Positions 12,677 to 26,574 are shown, counted from the first letter of the stretch. The stretch is DNA of 64,000 nucleotides from Macrotrachela quadricornifera (GCA_022393335.1 JAJEKB010020261.1:104929-168928), one strand, 5' to 3'. Notes: generated from the letters alone by a model not told the origin. Numbers and translations are program-made.

Positions 12677-13784
12677 GTTTCTTATACGAAATTTTCTATA
12701 CAATGTAGTAATGATGAAGGCAGCGAATAGCTACGAGAGACTGAGCTCCTCTAGAAACCTTTTAGCCTTGCTTTCCTTCATCTATAGTTGAAATAGACCC
12801 ATATACTTGTTTTCAGACTCAGAATGATGAATGATGTAGAGAGCGAAGGGAGGCCCATTCTTTTCCTTAGAAGCTTTTCTCTGGTTTCGTCACTAGAATG
12901 CTGAATAGTTTTCAGATGATCTCACTCAAGTAGATAGAATCTGAAATCGAGTAGTCACAGGTAACATTTTGGAGGGACGCCAGCGAGCGACTTATCCTTC
13001 TTGTGTAAAGCTGCCAGCTAAATGTATTAGGTGGGAAATAATATTTTGCTAGGGAGGTACCGCTATAACTCGCTAAACCTTCGAGTGAAATCGAACTAAT
13101 TAAGGGTAGCATTTTAAACTTTAATTATAGTCGAAAATTTACAGTCAGTAAGGACTAGCTTAAGTCTTCAAGCTTCAAGTATTACATATATGATCCTTCC
13201 TTTCATGAAAAAAAAATGCCTTGAAATCTGATTGGGTGAATATCCAAGCTAAAAAATATGGTTGGCCGAAAACTGAAAGTAGATGATTGGACGAGAATCA
13301 GATACCATAAATACCTGATCATTGAGTTTTAAGCAAGTGACTTTTTTAACCCTGATGTTCTTTTGACGCCATGACAGGCGAGGGAACTTATTTTCGTGGC
13401 ATTCAATGATATTTAGCAATAGCAAAATTAGCACATGTTATTCGTCACAAATTGGACTATTCAATAATTGAAACATTGTCAACACAAATATCATATTAAT
13501 CAAAAGGTAAATAATTGATTTTCTTTAATTATGTAATATTTTTCTCAAGATGACTAGGAAGTAGCAAATTGGATTTGTCTTTTACTCAAGTGATAAATTC
13601 AGTCTGTTTTCGATGCATTTTTGAAGATTATTTTGAATTTATAATTTTTTTTGCATTAGGCTTTTATGCAGAATTAATACCGAAGCCATTCGATGAAATC
13701 CACAGCTAGATTAAAATTTATTATAGTCACTCTTAAGTCTATTTCTATCTTACAGAAAAAAAAATGTTATAGATGATAATGTCA
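12677..13784. other. Intergenic, nothing recognised
   Basis: AT-rich sequence 3' of the molybdo-flavoenzyme gene (which reads leftwards and stops at 13785). Only short spurious frames are present. Confidence 0.5.
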
Positions 13785-16700
13785 TTAAAAGGAGCCTCTG
13801 GGCTGAAATGTTTGATGTTCCTTAGAACATACACGATGAGTGAATTCGTCGGCACAAGCCATTCGAAGTCGTTCAACAGTAGCTGGTGAATTAAGTGTAA
13901 AATATTCTGAGAAGCCTTGTTGTTGTCGATAGGCCATACATGCTTGTTTCAATGCAAAGAAAACTGAAGCAGCAAGTAGAAATGGTGGTTCACCAATACC
14001 TTTCGATGAGTAGACAGCTTTCGGATTTGATACATCGGCTAGAAACGAAACACGCATATCGAGTGGAACATCACTAAACGATGGAATTTTGTATGTATCA
14101 GGTCCTTGACTAACTAATTCGCCTGGTTTTATCCACTTGTACTGTGTGTGATCACCCCTGATGATTTCCTCCATAGTATAAAGACCAGTACCTTGCAAAA
14201 ATGCGCCTTCAATTTGTCCAATATCAATTTGTGGACTAAGTGATCGACCAAGGTCCTAAATAGTCAGTCAAGTGAGAAACTTTTATTACTGCCTTGTACT
14301 AAAATAACATACCATAAGAATATCAACGCGCAGAAGATGCCAATCACCTGTTAATGTATCTAATTCGACTTCGGTTACTGATGCACCTTGTGTAAAATAA
14401 CTTCCATGAGCGCGATTTTCAGCAAAATTCATCTCAAATTTTCCAGGAGCTGAATAAAATCCATGAGCACATAGATCAATACGAGCAAAATAAGCTTGTT
14501 TAATCAAATCTTCCCATGAAAGATTAGTATTATTACCAACTAGAAGTGTATCTAATCTTTCTCGAAGTTGTTCACACGCCAAATGCACAGCCATTCCATT
14601 GAGATCAGATGAGTTCGAACCTGCAGTAACACTAGTATTGGGTACTTTATCCGTTGCTGTTTCACTAATTCGTATACGATCAATATCACAACGTAAAACT
14701 TCAGCAGCAATCGCTATCATTTTTGTATGTAAACCTTGTCCCATTTCTACGCCTTTATAATAAAAGATTTTTTTTGTATGTTTTATTTGATAAAAATCTT
14801 TTAACATACCTCCATGATTGAGCACTACTGAACCATCCTTATAGATGAGTACAAGTGCACCTGCTTGATTAAGAAATGGTAGTGGAAAGCCAATAGTAAA
14901 CTTGTTTGGTACAATAGTAAGACCACGTTTTCGATAATTATTTGCATGATTAAATTCTTCAACATTCTTTTGTCGTTCAATAAAATTACTCGATTCGATA
15001 AGTTCATCGAGCAATCGAGGAACATTCCATTGTTCTAATCGTTGTCCATAATGAGTAAAGTCTCCTTCTTTATATAGATTGAGACGACGAATGGTCAATG
15101 GATCAACTTTAAGATATGTAGCAATATGTTCAATAATTGTTTCACAGATTAACATCGCTTGTGGACCACCGAACCCACGAAAAGCTAAAGAAAATCAAAA
15201 GTCTACTAGTTTTATCAGTAATTTTTTTGTAACAAACCTGTATTAGATGGTATATGTGTTTTGCAAACGTTGCCCCGTATTTTAACGTTAGAGCATTGAT
15301 AACAGTTACCCATATGAATCATAGCCATCTTCATGATAACGACTGATGCATCAGTCGAACAACCAGCATTGTTCCACATTCGAATATCAAGTGCCAATAA
15401 ACGACCTTCATTTGTAAAGCCTACTTTATATTCAGCTTTAAATGGATGTCGTTGTCCAGTAACACGCATGTCAATTTGACGTTCCATATTTAAACGAACG
15501 GAACGACCGACTTTTACAGCGGCTACTGCAACAGCAGCACAGAGAATGATCCTACGATATATATATCATTTTACAACCTTTCAAAAGAGAACAAACAAAG
15601 TAATTTTTTCTTACGATCTTCCTTCTTTTCCACCAAAAGCACCACCAATACGTTTAACATGACAAGTGATGTGACTGGCATCTCGGCCAAGTGCTAATGC
15701 AATTTCTTCTTGAGCTTGACTTGGTGTTTGGGTACCAAAATACAATTGTATTTCTTTATCATCATTTGATGGTACTACCATAAAACTATTTGTTTCCATA
15801 TAGAAATGCTCCTGACCACCAATCATTAATGTTCCTTCTAGCGTATGTTCAGCTTCGGCAAAACCCTTATCAATATCACCTTGCTGAAGACATTGTTCTT
15901 CAATTATATAAAATTTATGCTTTATAGCATCTTCAATGGTAAATATTGTCGGTGTTAATAATTCATATTCAACTTGGATTAGACTCGCGGCAAGATGAGC
16001 TGAATGTTCTGTTTCACAAACAACAACACCAATAACCGCTCCAATACATGGACTAATCGACGAAATAAATATTTCTTCATCAAATGCTGGAGCACCTATT
16101 TTATTGAAACCTGGTACATCGACATAAGTAACAAATGAGACAAAGCCAAGCACTTTTGAAGCACTTTCAATATCTATCAGAACAAAACATATTAACTAGT
16201 GGCATTGAAATTAAACATTATTCTTACCGATATGTTTAATTCGGGCATTAGGTTGCGTACTCAAGACGAAGGCACCATGAAGTGTGTTGATTAATGATGA
16301 TATATCATCTGTATATATGGCCTCTCCTGTCGTATGTAAATAAGCTGATCGATGTGGTATTGAACTACCGACGACTTTTTGTGAAGAAGGCCGTTCAGGT
16401 ATTGTTTGTTGACCATGAGATACTGGTCTATAGTATGGATAAGCAGCTGAAAAATCTGCTGAATCAATCAATGATTGCCGTAACTCGGAACAGACATAAA
16501 AATAAAATTTTAAGAGAAACGATTGAATAAGTGTTCGTCTAAATAGATCAAACAATCCTTTGTTTATCTGATCCATTCAGCATAAAATTTAGATAAATTA
16601 CCTGTATTCTGGTTGACCACCTGGGCTTAATTCATCGAGTGGCATTTCTTTCAAAATTGATTGACAGGCTTCATCAATGGTTTCTCTCGACCATAATTTT

Positions 16701-18312
16701 CCAATTAGTTCTTGCTGAGTTTTTCTTGCTAAAATCGTTGATGATGCCATTCCACCAAATGAAAAAGCAGTCGAAACAATATACCATTGATCATTATTTC
16801 CATTTAATTGTTTAAGTTGAACTTGAAGTCCAGCACTGACAATACCTTTGGAGTCATCTCGACGATGTGCTTGTTTGTAGGATTGAATAAAACTTTTATT
16901 CGATGGGTCAGGAAACGGAATGCGAACAGCTACTAATATTTCATCATCAGCCATTGAAATTTGATGATGGCCAAGAAAAAAGTCTTGCATTGGCATATAT
17001 CGAGCTTCTTTACTATCTACATGATGAAATTCAAGTATTGCACCAGCTGCTAATAACACAGGATTGATATCCGAACTAGAAAAAAATGAATAAATAAAAC
17101 ATTAAAGTTCTCTTCAATTTTACGTACATAGGTGAAGCAGCGATAACATTTCCACCAATTGAAGCAACATTTCGTATTTGTGTAGAGGCGAAATGTTTCA
17201 GTTGATTTAGTAGAGCTTGACAAAAGCCACCATCATTAATCTTCTCTTGACTCCATTCAATCATTTTTGTTTTTAAATATGTAAATGTGATACCAGTACC
17301 GAGAATCAATGCATCTGTAGTTCGTTCAAGTTGTTGTAATTGTTTAATATGTGTCATAGAAATTAGACGAGCATATTTTTGATGTTCAAATTTTGTTTCA
17401 ATTTGCACTCGAGTATTACCAAAGACAAGCTTCGATGCATCACCTGGATAAGTTCGACGAAGATCAAATAATTCCTCAAGTGATATGGGTCGATACCATT
17501 CAACTGAAGAACCTGAACAACAATATTATAGATTATTCAAGAATTAAATATTGACATATTACCTTTGATATGAATGGATTGAGGAATGTATTCTTTCAAT
17601 CTTGAAGGAAATTCTATTTGATATGATGGTGATACATTTTCTTTAGCAAACATAAGACACTTGTCATATGTTGTTGATGTCCTTGTTGATAATTTTTTTT
17701 TCGGTAGTTCTTCTATATTAGTTGCAAATGTCTTAGCAGCATCAAGGATTGGTCGATATCCAGTACATCGACAAAGATTTCCATCCAATGACTCTTCAAT
17801 ATCTTGCATAGTCAATGATGAATCAGTTTTTGACGTAACAATGCCATAAAGAGACATAGCCAGACCTGGTGTACAAAAGCCACATTGTGAAGCAGAGAGT
17901 TCAGCTAAACGAGATTGAATTGGATGAAGATTTGACATATTTGTTGAACCTAATCCTTCGACGGTTATGACATGACATCCATCCACAGAACAAAGAAGTG
18001 CTAAACAGCCATTTATTGTGCGATGTTCGATTTCACCAGAATCTCGATCAAGACATCGTGAAACGAGAACTGTACATGCTCCACAACCACCTTCGCCGCA
18101 GCCTAATTTCGAACCAACAAGATTTAACTCTTAAAAAAGAACACATCATTTTCAAATAGTTGGAAATATTCATCTTACTTACTATTTCTTAAATACCAAA
18201 GAAGAGTCCAATCAGGTTCAGGATGACGTTCAATGACTTCTTTTCCATTAACATAAAAAGAAAGATAATCGACTGCTGTTTTCGACGGCAGTGTTATCGT
18301 TTCTTTAATCAT
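13785..18312 (-). CDS. XDH: Molybdo-flavoenzyme, xanthine dehydrogenase/aldehyde oxidase family
   Basis: Ten exons join in phase with GT-AG introns of 50-63 bp: 18312-18183, 18129-17563, 17512-17128, 17075-16602, 16538-16228, 16173-15615, 15551-15238, 15184-14810, 14752-14313 and 14255-13785; 1341 aa, the family's normal length. N-terminal 2Fe-2S domains show GCGEGGCGACTV, QCGFCTPG and NLCRCTGYRP, with all eight cluster cysteines. A FAD domain follows (NVASIGGNV, SPISDINPV), then the molybdopterin domain (GGQEHFYMET, GGAFGGKEGRS, FRGFGGPQ, GVEMGQGLHTKM, GEPPFLLAAS). Xanthine dehydrogenases oxidise hypoxanthine and xanthine in the cytosol. Here the Glu of FGGKE and the catalytic Glu of GEPP are kept, but the active-site Arg (human R881, in MERALFHMDN) is Met in MKMAMIHMGN, as in aldehyde oxidases. 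The TGYR segment that helps bind NAD is LGHH. Substrate and electron acceptor are therefore uncertain. Confidence 0.95.
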
Positions 18313-19790
18313 ATTTTTTCTATATATAATATGTGAATATTATATTTAGAAAAACATTGACAGAGGGTGATACAGCAATGTGATTGAATGCAAGCTAATG
18401 ATGATAAGACAGTATATCTAACAAATCTACCTGTATAAGAAGATAAGAGAGAGAGAGAATAAACAATCGTTTGATATGCTGAATGAAAGAAAAAAAATAT
18501 TTTGGGTGTTTATTCAAGTGAATCGGGAGAGAGCGACGAGTATGACGAACATAGACAAAAATTATCGCTGTGTGTGATAAAAATAAAGCAGTTAACGTCG
18601 CAAAGAAGAATATAATGTATAAAATTTAGTAATATAAACAGAATACCAAAAAACAAAATGAGATCATGCAAGATCCTGCGCTGTCACACATTACAATCTG
18701 TTTTAGATAATGCGGTTGAACAATGGAATATTTCACAATATAATCTGCTTTAAGAGAAGCAGTAGTAAACGAAATATTTTTATTAGTTTTTATAATTAAT
18801 ATAATATACATGTACTGATGATGTATTGTATCTGTTGTTTTGGATATATTAAAATAAAATTCAATATTACATTTATTTATTTATTTAATGTTAAAACATA
18901 CTAAAGATGATCGGATACTCCAGCACATGGCTAGATAGAAAATTATACATCGTTTTTTTCCTTTTCTTTTCTTTGGCAAAAAAGAAGACCTTCAAGGAGT
19001 CTCTGAAAAACCTTTTATCGAAAATCATAGTTTTGTTGTTCTCATGCTTGAGTATATAATATAAACGCTTACATGTAGAATAAAAGTGTTCAAATAGGAA
19101 ATATTTTCATTGAACTTCGTCTGTATTTGAATCTGTTATTTTATAATGTGATTACATTACTGTTTTACAAAGTTAATAAAGAATAATTTTAAAATTACAG
19201 CACATGTATAACCTTGAAAAAATACTTTATTTGCGCAACAGAAACGTCGAAATAATTTCAACATTAATTCTCGTTGAGCAAGGTTTCTAAGTGATTCAGA
19301 TATTAACTTGATCATATTATCGAAAGTTTTTTTCAATGTATTTCGCGCATGTTATACACTTTAATTCTGGCAGGTGTCAGTACACCTAAAGTTTTACATA
19401 GTTTAACTAAATCGTTTGATTTATCTTTGTTTTCTCCATAGTTAAAGTGGCAATTGATAATGTTGGTTGTATCGTTTTCATTGAAATATTCAATTTGTTC
19501 AACATCACAATGAGCACAAGCTGATTATCCTTATAATCGTGTTCGAATTGTTCCAGAATCATATCATTATCGAAATACCACTAGCGATACTTAATGATTT
19601 ATATTTTGCAACCATTTGTTTCCATTTATTTCCACTAAGCCCAAAAAATAATCCGCTAGAATGTTGAACTAGAAAATTAGACACTATATGACCACGACTG
19701 CGTCATTTTGATAAAAAACGGCATATGTTTCCCTAAAACACCATCGTTTCGGACTAACCTCATCATTTCTGAATGTTGATTCATTATAAA
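18313..19790. other. Upstream region of the flavoenzyme; nothing else recognised
   Basis: AT-rich; should hold the promoter of the flavoenzyme gene, but no motif can be assigned. A (GA)n patch is at about 18447-18460. Near 19230-19600 the minus strand has stretches that look like decayed coding sequence with many stops, not identified. Confidence 0.4.
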
Positions 19791-19799
19791 GTATCATCG

Positions 19800-22130
19800 A
19801 TTCTGAAATAAAAGGCAAGTTACCATTTTTCGAATAACTTTTTATAGGAACAAGATAGAGAAGTATAATTTTCGCCATTCAAAAGACCAGGAACTCAACA
19901 CCATTTTCATATAAAAACAAAAGAGATAATAACATGTAATGATATCATTCATTAGCTTAGTGTTGTCTTTATCTTTGTTATAGTTGGAAAAGGACATCAA
20001 TTTTACTGACAAGGATTGTTTTACATTTTTCACACGTTCTGATCGATTCTTAAAATGTCAAAAATGTGTAGAAAAAATAGGTTATTTACTATGCCAAGAA
20101 CCATAAGATATTTAACTTCATTTTACCAAGAGTGTTTTGGATTAAGCCAATGAAATAAGTCTTTAACTTGAGATGCAAACCGTCAAAAAGCTGAAAATTG
20201 TACTATTTAGTAAGTTTTCTACGGATGATGATGTTCCAAAATTGATTACTACCTGTTCATGAACAAGTTCTAGGGAAATTGTGATAGGTGAATTTTTTCC
20301 AATGTGTTATCACATATTTTATATTAATCTTTACCAATATGTATTCGTTTACATCATACGTAATATCCATTTGTAAGACCATTAATTTAGCCGAACTTTC
20401 ATTTAATGATGCCAAAGTTGAGAGTGAAACGGATGGATTTACATTCCTCTCATTCAATGTAACTGGTTTCTTAAAAACAGTGCTTGGAATCTCAGAAAGA
20501 TCAATCTTCCGATTGTGAGAAGAAATGGCCAGTTTAAAAGAAAGCGGACAAGTCAAACAGCTTTAGAAGTGGCGATGTCAGTGAAGCACATACGTAAGAA
20601 GTATAACGTTACCATGGTCCTATTTATATTGAGTTCTCCTAAAAACAAGAGAAACAGCAGAAGAAAGGTAGCTCAACTAATTAAATTCGAGTAAGACAAT
20701 ATTCGGTATTTTTTAAAATAATTATTAAATATTTGATCAGTTTCATTCAATTTTAGGTGAAGAGCCAGGGCTTATAGTTCAGAGCAGGACAATACTTTTG
20801 CAATAAATGAAACAGCCTGTTTTTCGCTATAGGTAAATATCTGCAATATCTATTCCACTAAATTCAATGACTTTTATAGTCCAGCAAGCGAAATATTTTC
20901 GTTCACTCGATGATCTTCAGAATAATGAGCGAATATTTTATGTCCACGACGAAATTTGGGTCTTGGATGGCGAGGAAAAAAAGTTAAAACCTAGTCGTTT
21001 AAAATATAATCATGCAAGATGTATCCATGTTTCTTTATAGTCGCATAACAGGAACGTACCTTATGCAATTATATTTCTTAGGAATCTACTTGGACATTTC
21101 AGCCATAACCATGGTAATTTGAAGACCAGAGTAGCAACCTATATCTAAGTTCCTTTTTCCATTTGATATTCAAGGACTTCAAGCCAAAATTATGATTAAT
21201 ATTGATGAAGTCACGTAGTAGTGTCAATTAACTGAGGAGACAAAGCTCTCAAAAAGGCTCTTGAATAAACAAAAAGTTATAAGTTATCTCACAAAAAAAT
21301 ACGTTGTCAGCGAGGATGCACAGGTTTTTGCTATTCGTGTTGTAAGATAAACCCACTATTTACTGATTGCATCTGGTTCAAAGAAACCATTACAATTCAT
21401 TTCAGTTTATCTGTCAGACATTGAATATTAAACTGCATAAAGTTAGCATGGCCTGGCATGAAAGCCTATATCTGGTGGAACAATACCAGCTTTCGATTGA
21501 CTAATGTCGAATGATTGGTTTCAGAATAGGTATCTACTTTAAATCCCGCAACTACTACAAGCTATGTTGCCCATGCAAAACAGCATGAGCTTGTGTTTAG
21601 ACGAGCAGATGCATATTTGGATATAGTTCATGAAATGGACAATAATTCCAGTGATGAACCGCAGGATGAGATCAGTAATGAAATGGATGAAGCTATTGAT
21701 GATTAAATTCCTATTTTCCATGTAGAAAACCTACTGATTCGTAAAATTTTCAACTTTATGACGATCTGTATCCCAAAGTTAATGGCTCATTTCGTTGACT
21801 AAATCAAAAACACTCTTGGTGAAATGAAGTTAATTATCTTATGACTCTCGATATAGCAAATAATCTATTTTTTCTACACATTTTCCACATTCCAAGAATC
21901 AATCAGAACGTGTGAAAAATGTAATACAAACCTTTCCGGTAAAACTGATGTCCTATTCAAATGGTAACAGAGATAAAGAAAACACTAAGTTGATGAATTA
22001 TAGTATTACATAATGTTATCTTCTTCGTTTTTATATGAAAATGGTGTTGAACTCCTGCTCTTTTAAGTTGCGAAAATCACACTTCTCTATTTCGTTCCTA
22101 TAAAAAGTTATTCGAAAAATGGCATTTTCG
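19800..22130. mobile_element. Long-TIR DNA transposon relic with decayed transposase
   Basis: Inverted arms of about 290 bp lie near 19815-20095 and 21855-22120 (for example CGAATAACTTTTTATAGGAA against its complement), with moderate divergence. The interior plus strand holds fragments of a transposase-like protein: SVKHIRKKYNVT near 20578, NERIFYVHDEIWVLDGEEKK near 20927, resembling the YxDE-W catalytic block of IS630/Tc1-type transposases, and an acidic end DEISNEMDEAIDD at 21670-21706. Stops and frame changes show it is dead. The exact termini and target duplication are not resolved. Confidence 0.55.
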
Positions 22131-22373
22131 TTTACATCTACGATCTCGAGAAATGATCCGAGAAAGATACTACCGATTTATTCAAATAAATATCATCTTG
22201 GAGTGGATTTTACATGTGGTATTCAAAAACATTTAGCGAAGCAGATTTCTGTCCGTCTCAAATTTATTTTAAAGAAAAAATGGAATTCATTCGCGCTGTC
22301 AACATATATATATTATAAATCAAAAAGCGGAGGAAGCTAAGAATGATATAGTTTGTATTTCATTCGTTGTCAT

Positions 22374-23723
22374 CTATGCAATCTGAATAACGAGATTAGC
22401 AATCCCACACATGTTCTCGCCACGCAAAATGCGTACATAACCGCGTTCACCCCAGCCAAGACCTAGGTTCCAAAAACAGTTGTAAGTTAGAGAAATATCA
22501 TTCTCGCTCACCCCAGCTATTCTTGCATAGCCAATAAAGGTCACCTGTGTCCGATTGACCGTAACCAACAAGTTGCATCTACAAAAGACAAAAATTGAAT
22601 CAATATAAAATCCTTTTGAATTTGCTGTACCACATGATTGATTGCTGTCTGCGAGCATGTAGAATCTTGATAGATTCCTAAGAAGTAAATCAAAATCAAT
22701 AATGATTACAATTGACGTATAAAACATACCTTCTCTATAGAAGAGAAAGGAGTCTTTACTAGCGTCGATGCCCACGTAGAGTGGTGAGTTTTGAATCCAT
22801 GCTATCATTGTGTCCTCATCTCGCGTTTCCAACGTATAGATTTTGTCAAACTATGATTGCACAAAATGAAATTATACAATTCGACTATTTTTGTTAATCC
22901 GATTAAAGAACAAAACTACATAAATATAGTCTTTTTAGTTTTTATGCACGTACATGAGCAAAAGGTTGACAATGATTCGGCTGACATTCACCCATCGACG
23001 ACGGATAGTCTGCATCACGACAAATACCACCCAATTTGGCAATGCATTCAAATCGAGTGAAATTATATGGACAGCAGTCAGAGACACGACATACACTACC
23101 ACTTTCAAGCCGTCCTGTTTGAATGGTGTGAAAAGTCTCGATAACTTCTGAAATACAATTTTCAAGGAAAAAGTTAGGAATAGTTTGTATTCATCAGCAA
23201 CATCTTACCAACGCTAACAATAGCCGCAACATCAGATGTCAGAGTTTGTTGCCATACAGGCGAAATGACACCTTTTGTACGCCAATCGAGTGAATCGGGA
23301 TAGTTTTTCAATTTAGTGATGTTTGTATTCAAAGCCGAACGAGCATCAAAGAAAGTCTTTGGATGTGATACAAGTTCCTTGAATAGATCATCTCTCATTA
23401 CTGTAAAAATGTAAATGAGCATAATTTACCTCAATCCGTTGATCAGCTAAATGGTTGATGTCAAGTGTGAATGTCAGATTCGGATAAGTGCGTTGGTAGG
23501 TTCGCAGTCGTTGGATATTTCTATAGAATATGTGTTGGCGTTCCACTTCCTCTGCAACTGACACATAGTGTTTATTGAAATCAAATTTGAATTTGTGCCA
23601 GTGTGATAGCAAACTACCAGTGACAACGCTGAACAATAACAGGAATGTGACGAACTATAAAAATGAAGAAAAAAATAGTCTCATCAGTCGCACAAGTGTG
23701 GGATGGCTCACGTTTAGATGCAT
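22374..23723 (-). CDS. Cathepsin L-like protein without catalytic Cys; one frame break
   Basis: Exons: 23723-23712, 23654-23430, 23400-23209, 23147-22954, 22850-22730, 22677-22631, 22578-22512 and 22462-22374. The N-terminus (MHLN, then FVTFLLLFSVVTG) is a signal peptide. An I29 inhibitor prodomain follows (IFYRNIQRLRTYQ, LDINHLAD), then a C1A papain fold starting DWRTKGVISPV. The oxyanion Gln is kept (PVWQQ), the His is in AINHVMQLVGYG and the Asn in CKNSWGLGWGERGYVRI. Where papains have QCGSCWAFS this protein has TLTSDVAAIVS, so the catalytic Cys is Val. Exon 2 ends in phase 0 but exon 3 must be read from phase 1, and only 29 bp separate them, too short for a normal intron. It is either a secreted pseudo-enzyme with an odd junction or a young pseudogene. 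All other junctions are in phase. Confidence 0.75.
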
Positions 23724-26574
23724 TTTCTATCGTTTGTATGACAATGCTTCAATGTTAAGATAAGATTACATTATATGAAATAGGACGCAAAGGCAACCAT
23801 CGATAAGTATTATCTTCTACAAGCACAGTAAAAAACAAAAACGGATATTTCAAACGATTTCATCAGTATCAAACAAACGAAAGAAAGCGTAATTTTTCTA
23901 TGCCAATCTGGCATGCACCGCAGTCCTTACAACACAATAGATATGTGTCAATACCAATACCAAATTTCAAATGTTTAGGTTTGTTGTTTATTTATGTCTT
24001 ATAATAATTTTAATATTTTTATTATCAATTTTGACAATTTGAATTTAAACGAGTTTTAAATTACATAATTCTGGTTTATTTTAAGGTTGAGATCGAAAAG
24101 ATTAAGCTGAAATAAATATGAATCATCATATGGTTCAATATTTTCTTAATATACATTATTTTAAATTTATTTTCTCAATTTTAATTGTTTCTCAACACAA
24201 AATAATTTTAAATTCTACGATAAATATTTTTCATTTACGTCATAGTTTTAAAGTCGTAATAAAATTGTTAAACTATATTTCAGAATATGTACTGACATAT
24301 AGATTGGACTAGTTCAGAATAGATCACTACATAAGACTATAATCTGTTATATGCAACGTCACAGACGTCTGTCCTTTTTCGTTTTAAAATTTATTATGGG
24401 CGGATATCCGAACGGTGCAATACGTCTCGTCTTTTTTGCAAAAACAACTACGCATAATAAATAGAATGATACCAGTCAGTTACTCAGTTCGAACGACGTT
24501 TGAAGACTCCATACAATTACGGACTAGTCATGACTAGAAAAAAGACTAGTCTTTTTAGCTGTCCTTTGCTCGTCTGAGTATAACTTATTCATCTGGAACT
24601 TTGAAAAAAAAGAATAAGTTTCTTTTACTTATTTTTTATTGAAATGAGAAAAGAAAAGTTCTTCGAATTATTTCCATTGTAAATAAATCCGATTAAGTAT
24701 ACGTACAATTGTAAAATGTGAAAATAACTTTTCCGAATTGATCATGCATGGAATACTATGAATAATTAAATCATATTCTGTTGGATGTTTTATAAAGGTT
24801 TTTGCAGCCCATAGTTTGAAGTATCCAACGAATAAAAGAAACTTACAAAAACGTTTCTTACTATACGTGGTTAGATAGAACTCATAAAGCTGTACTTTTT
24901 TATATACATGAAGGAACTTAAAACATTGAGATCATTCTAAACGGAATGGGCTGAATATTTTGAGTGCTTTATGTATGTAAAATAGTAAAAATTTTTTAAA
25001 AGTACAATTTTCTTCAAAACCTTCATGAATTTTATCTAATCATATATAAATCATTGAGAAAAGACATTTACTGAAATTTTAAGTTCATTGGAATTTACGT
25101 AGATATTATAGAATTAATAAGTGATTTTGATTTGTAATTTTGTTTTCGTTGAATTCAATCAATTGATTAAATCAATCAGCTATATTCTTATGGCAATTTG
25201 TTAGTTATCAATAGAAACATTAATTAATCAGAGGTTACAGTGATGTTTGAATAATAAATCACCGTCTAAAAATGCTTCTTTATATATATGAAAAATTGTA
25301 GACAGATGAAAATATGTGTACTAAATAGCACATAAAAAACTAGCTTTAGGTATGTATTTTGTTTAAAAAAAAAGTTGAGACTAATCAGTGAAAAACAGAC
25401 AATGTTCATTTTTTATTACGCGATAACGATATAAATAGAGTAGTTTTATTTCAACTCGCTGCAAAAATGTATAACATATAAGAAATCAGCTATTATCCCA
25501 GAAGATAAATCTGTTATCATAATCTTGATCAACTTTGTATATATCAAGTTGTTATGATATAAGGGTTAGAGGAATTAATGGTCTATATAAAGGATTTTCA
25601 TCATATATGAGTGATCTCTTCGTTATCAATTTTCAAATGCTCTTTAAAGTTTTTATTAACGAAATAAAGTGTGTTTCCATATACTTTCGAGTATGCTCTA
25701 CAAGATATCGATAACGAGTTTCACAAATGATGACTTCAAACTCTTGGTCATCAAGGTTATGCATTTTAGTTGAAGAGTCGCATAATATTTTGATTCGATG
25801 AACTCCAAAGCAAAGTAAAAAATCATAGAAGTGATTAGTGATAATGCAGTCTATAACTTCTAAAAGTTTCAAATCGAACGAATCTTTCTTTCGAAATAAA
25901 TCAAATATCTTCAAAATGTCTCCTGTCGTTTTAATTAAAAAATTAAATAATTTCATATAAGAATAGCTATCAACAGCTGATATTTTTAATTTAACAGTTT
26001 TATCGATGAGAGTGGTAATTTAGCCCGAATATGGTTTAACTTTTTCAGTGATAATAAAAATAAAATCAAACTGAGATATTCTCAAAGGAGAAAAAGTGAG
26101 ACTTCCTCTACTTCAGAAAATACAAGAGAAGTAGGTACTCTTGAAGTCTGGTTTTCCTCTTAGATACAGCACAAAATATATCATAAGTTATTCGATTAAA
26201 AGATTTACTACATTTTTTAGTTGTACTTGAAAACTACTGAATTTTATAATCTGTATATAAATAGAAATTTAAAAGGAAGGTTTCTGTTTTATTGATTTCT
26301 TTAAATACAGCCATATACGCACACACATTGATGTGTTTAATCTAACTCTCTGATAATCAATGAAGATATTCTGGATATATAAATAACATTTGAATCCTTT
26401 ATACCATAAAACACAATAATAACAACAATAAACAATTAGAACCTAGTTATAAAATGAAAGAAGAGTTTTTTTAAGTACTTTTACTACTGTTTTGTCTTGT
26501 TTTCTAATGATGATAATAATAATTTGTTTGAAGAATGTGTCATATTTCATGTACTATTAGACCCCGGCAAGTTC
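23724..26574. other. AT-rich intergenic region with one anonymous frame
   Basis: No recognisable gene. A 107-residue minus-strand frame at 25633-25956 (MKLFNFLIKTTGD..., rich in Ile, Phe and Lys) has no motif I recognise and no clear exon partners. It could be a small gene, a gene fragment or chance. The rest is low-complexity AT-rich sequence. Confidence 0.35.

Noticed and set aside
23174..23422. Separate small gene with its own Met
   Set aside because: It is the papain-fold exon of the cathepsin-like gene read from a chance ATG in the preceding 29 bp.
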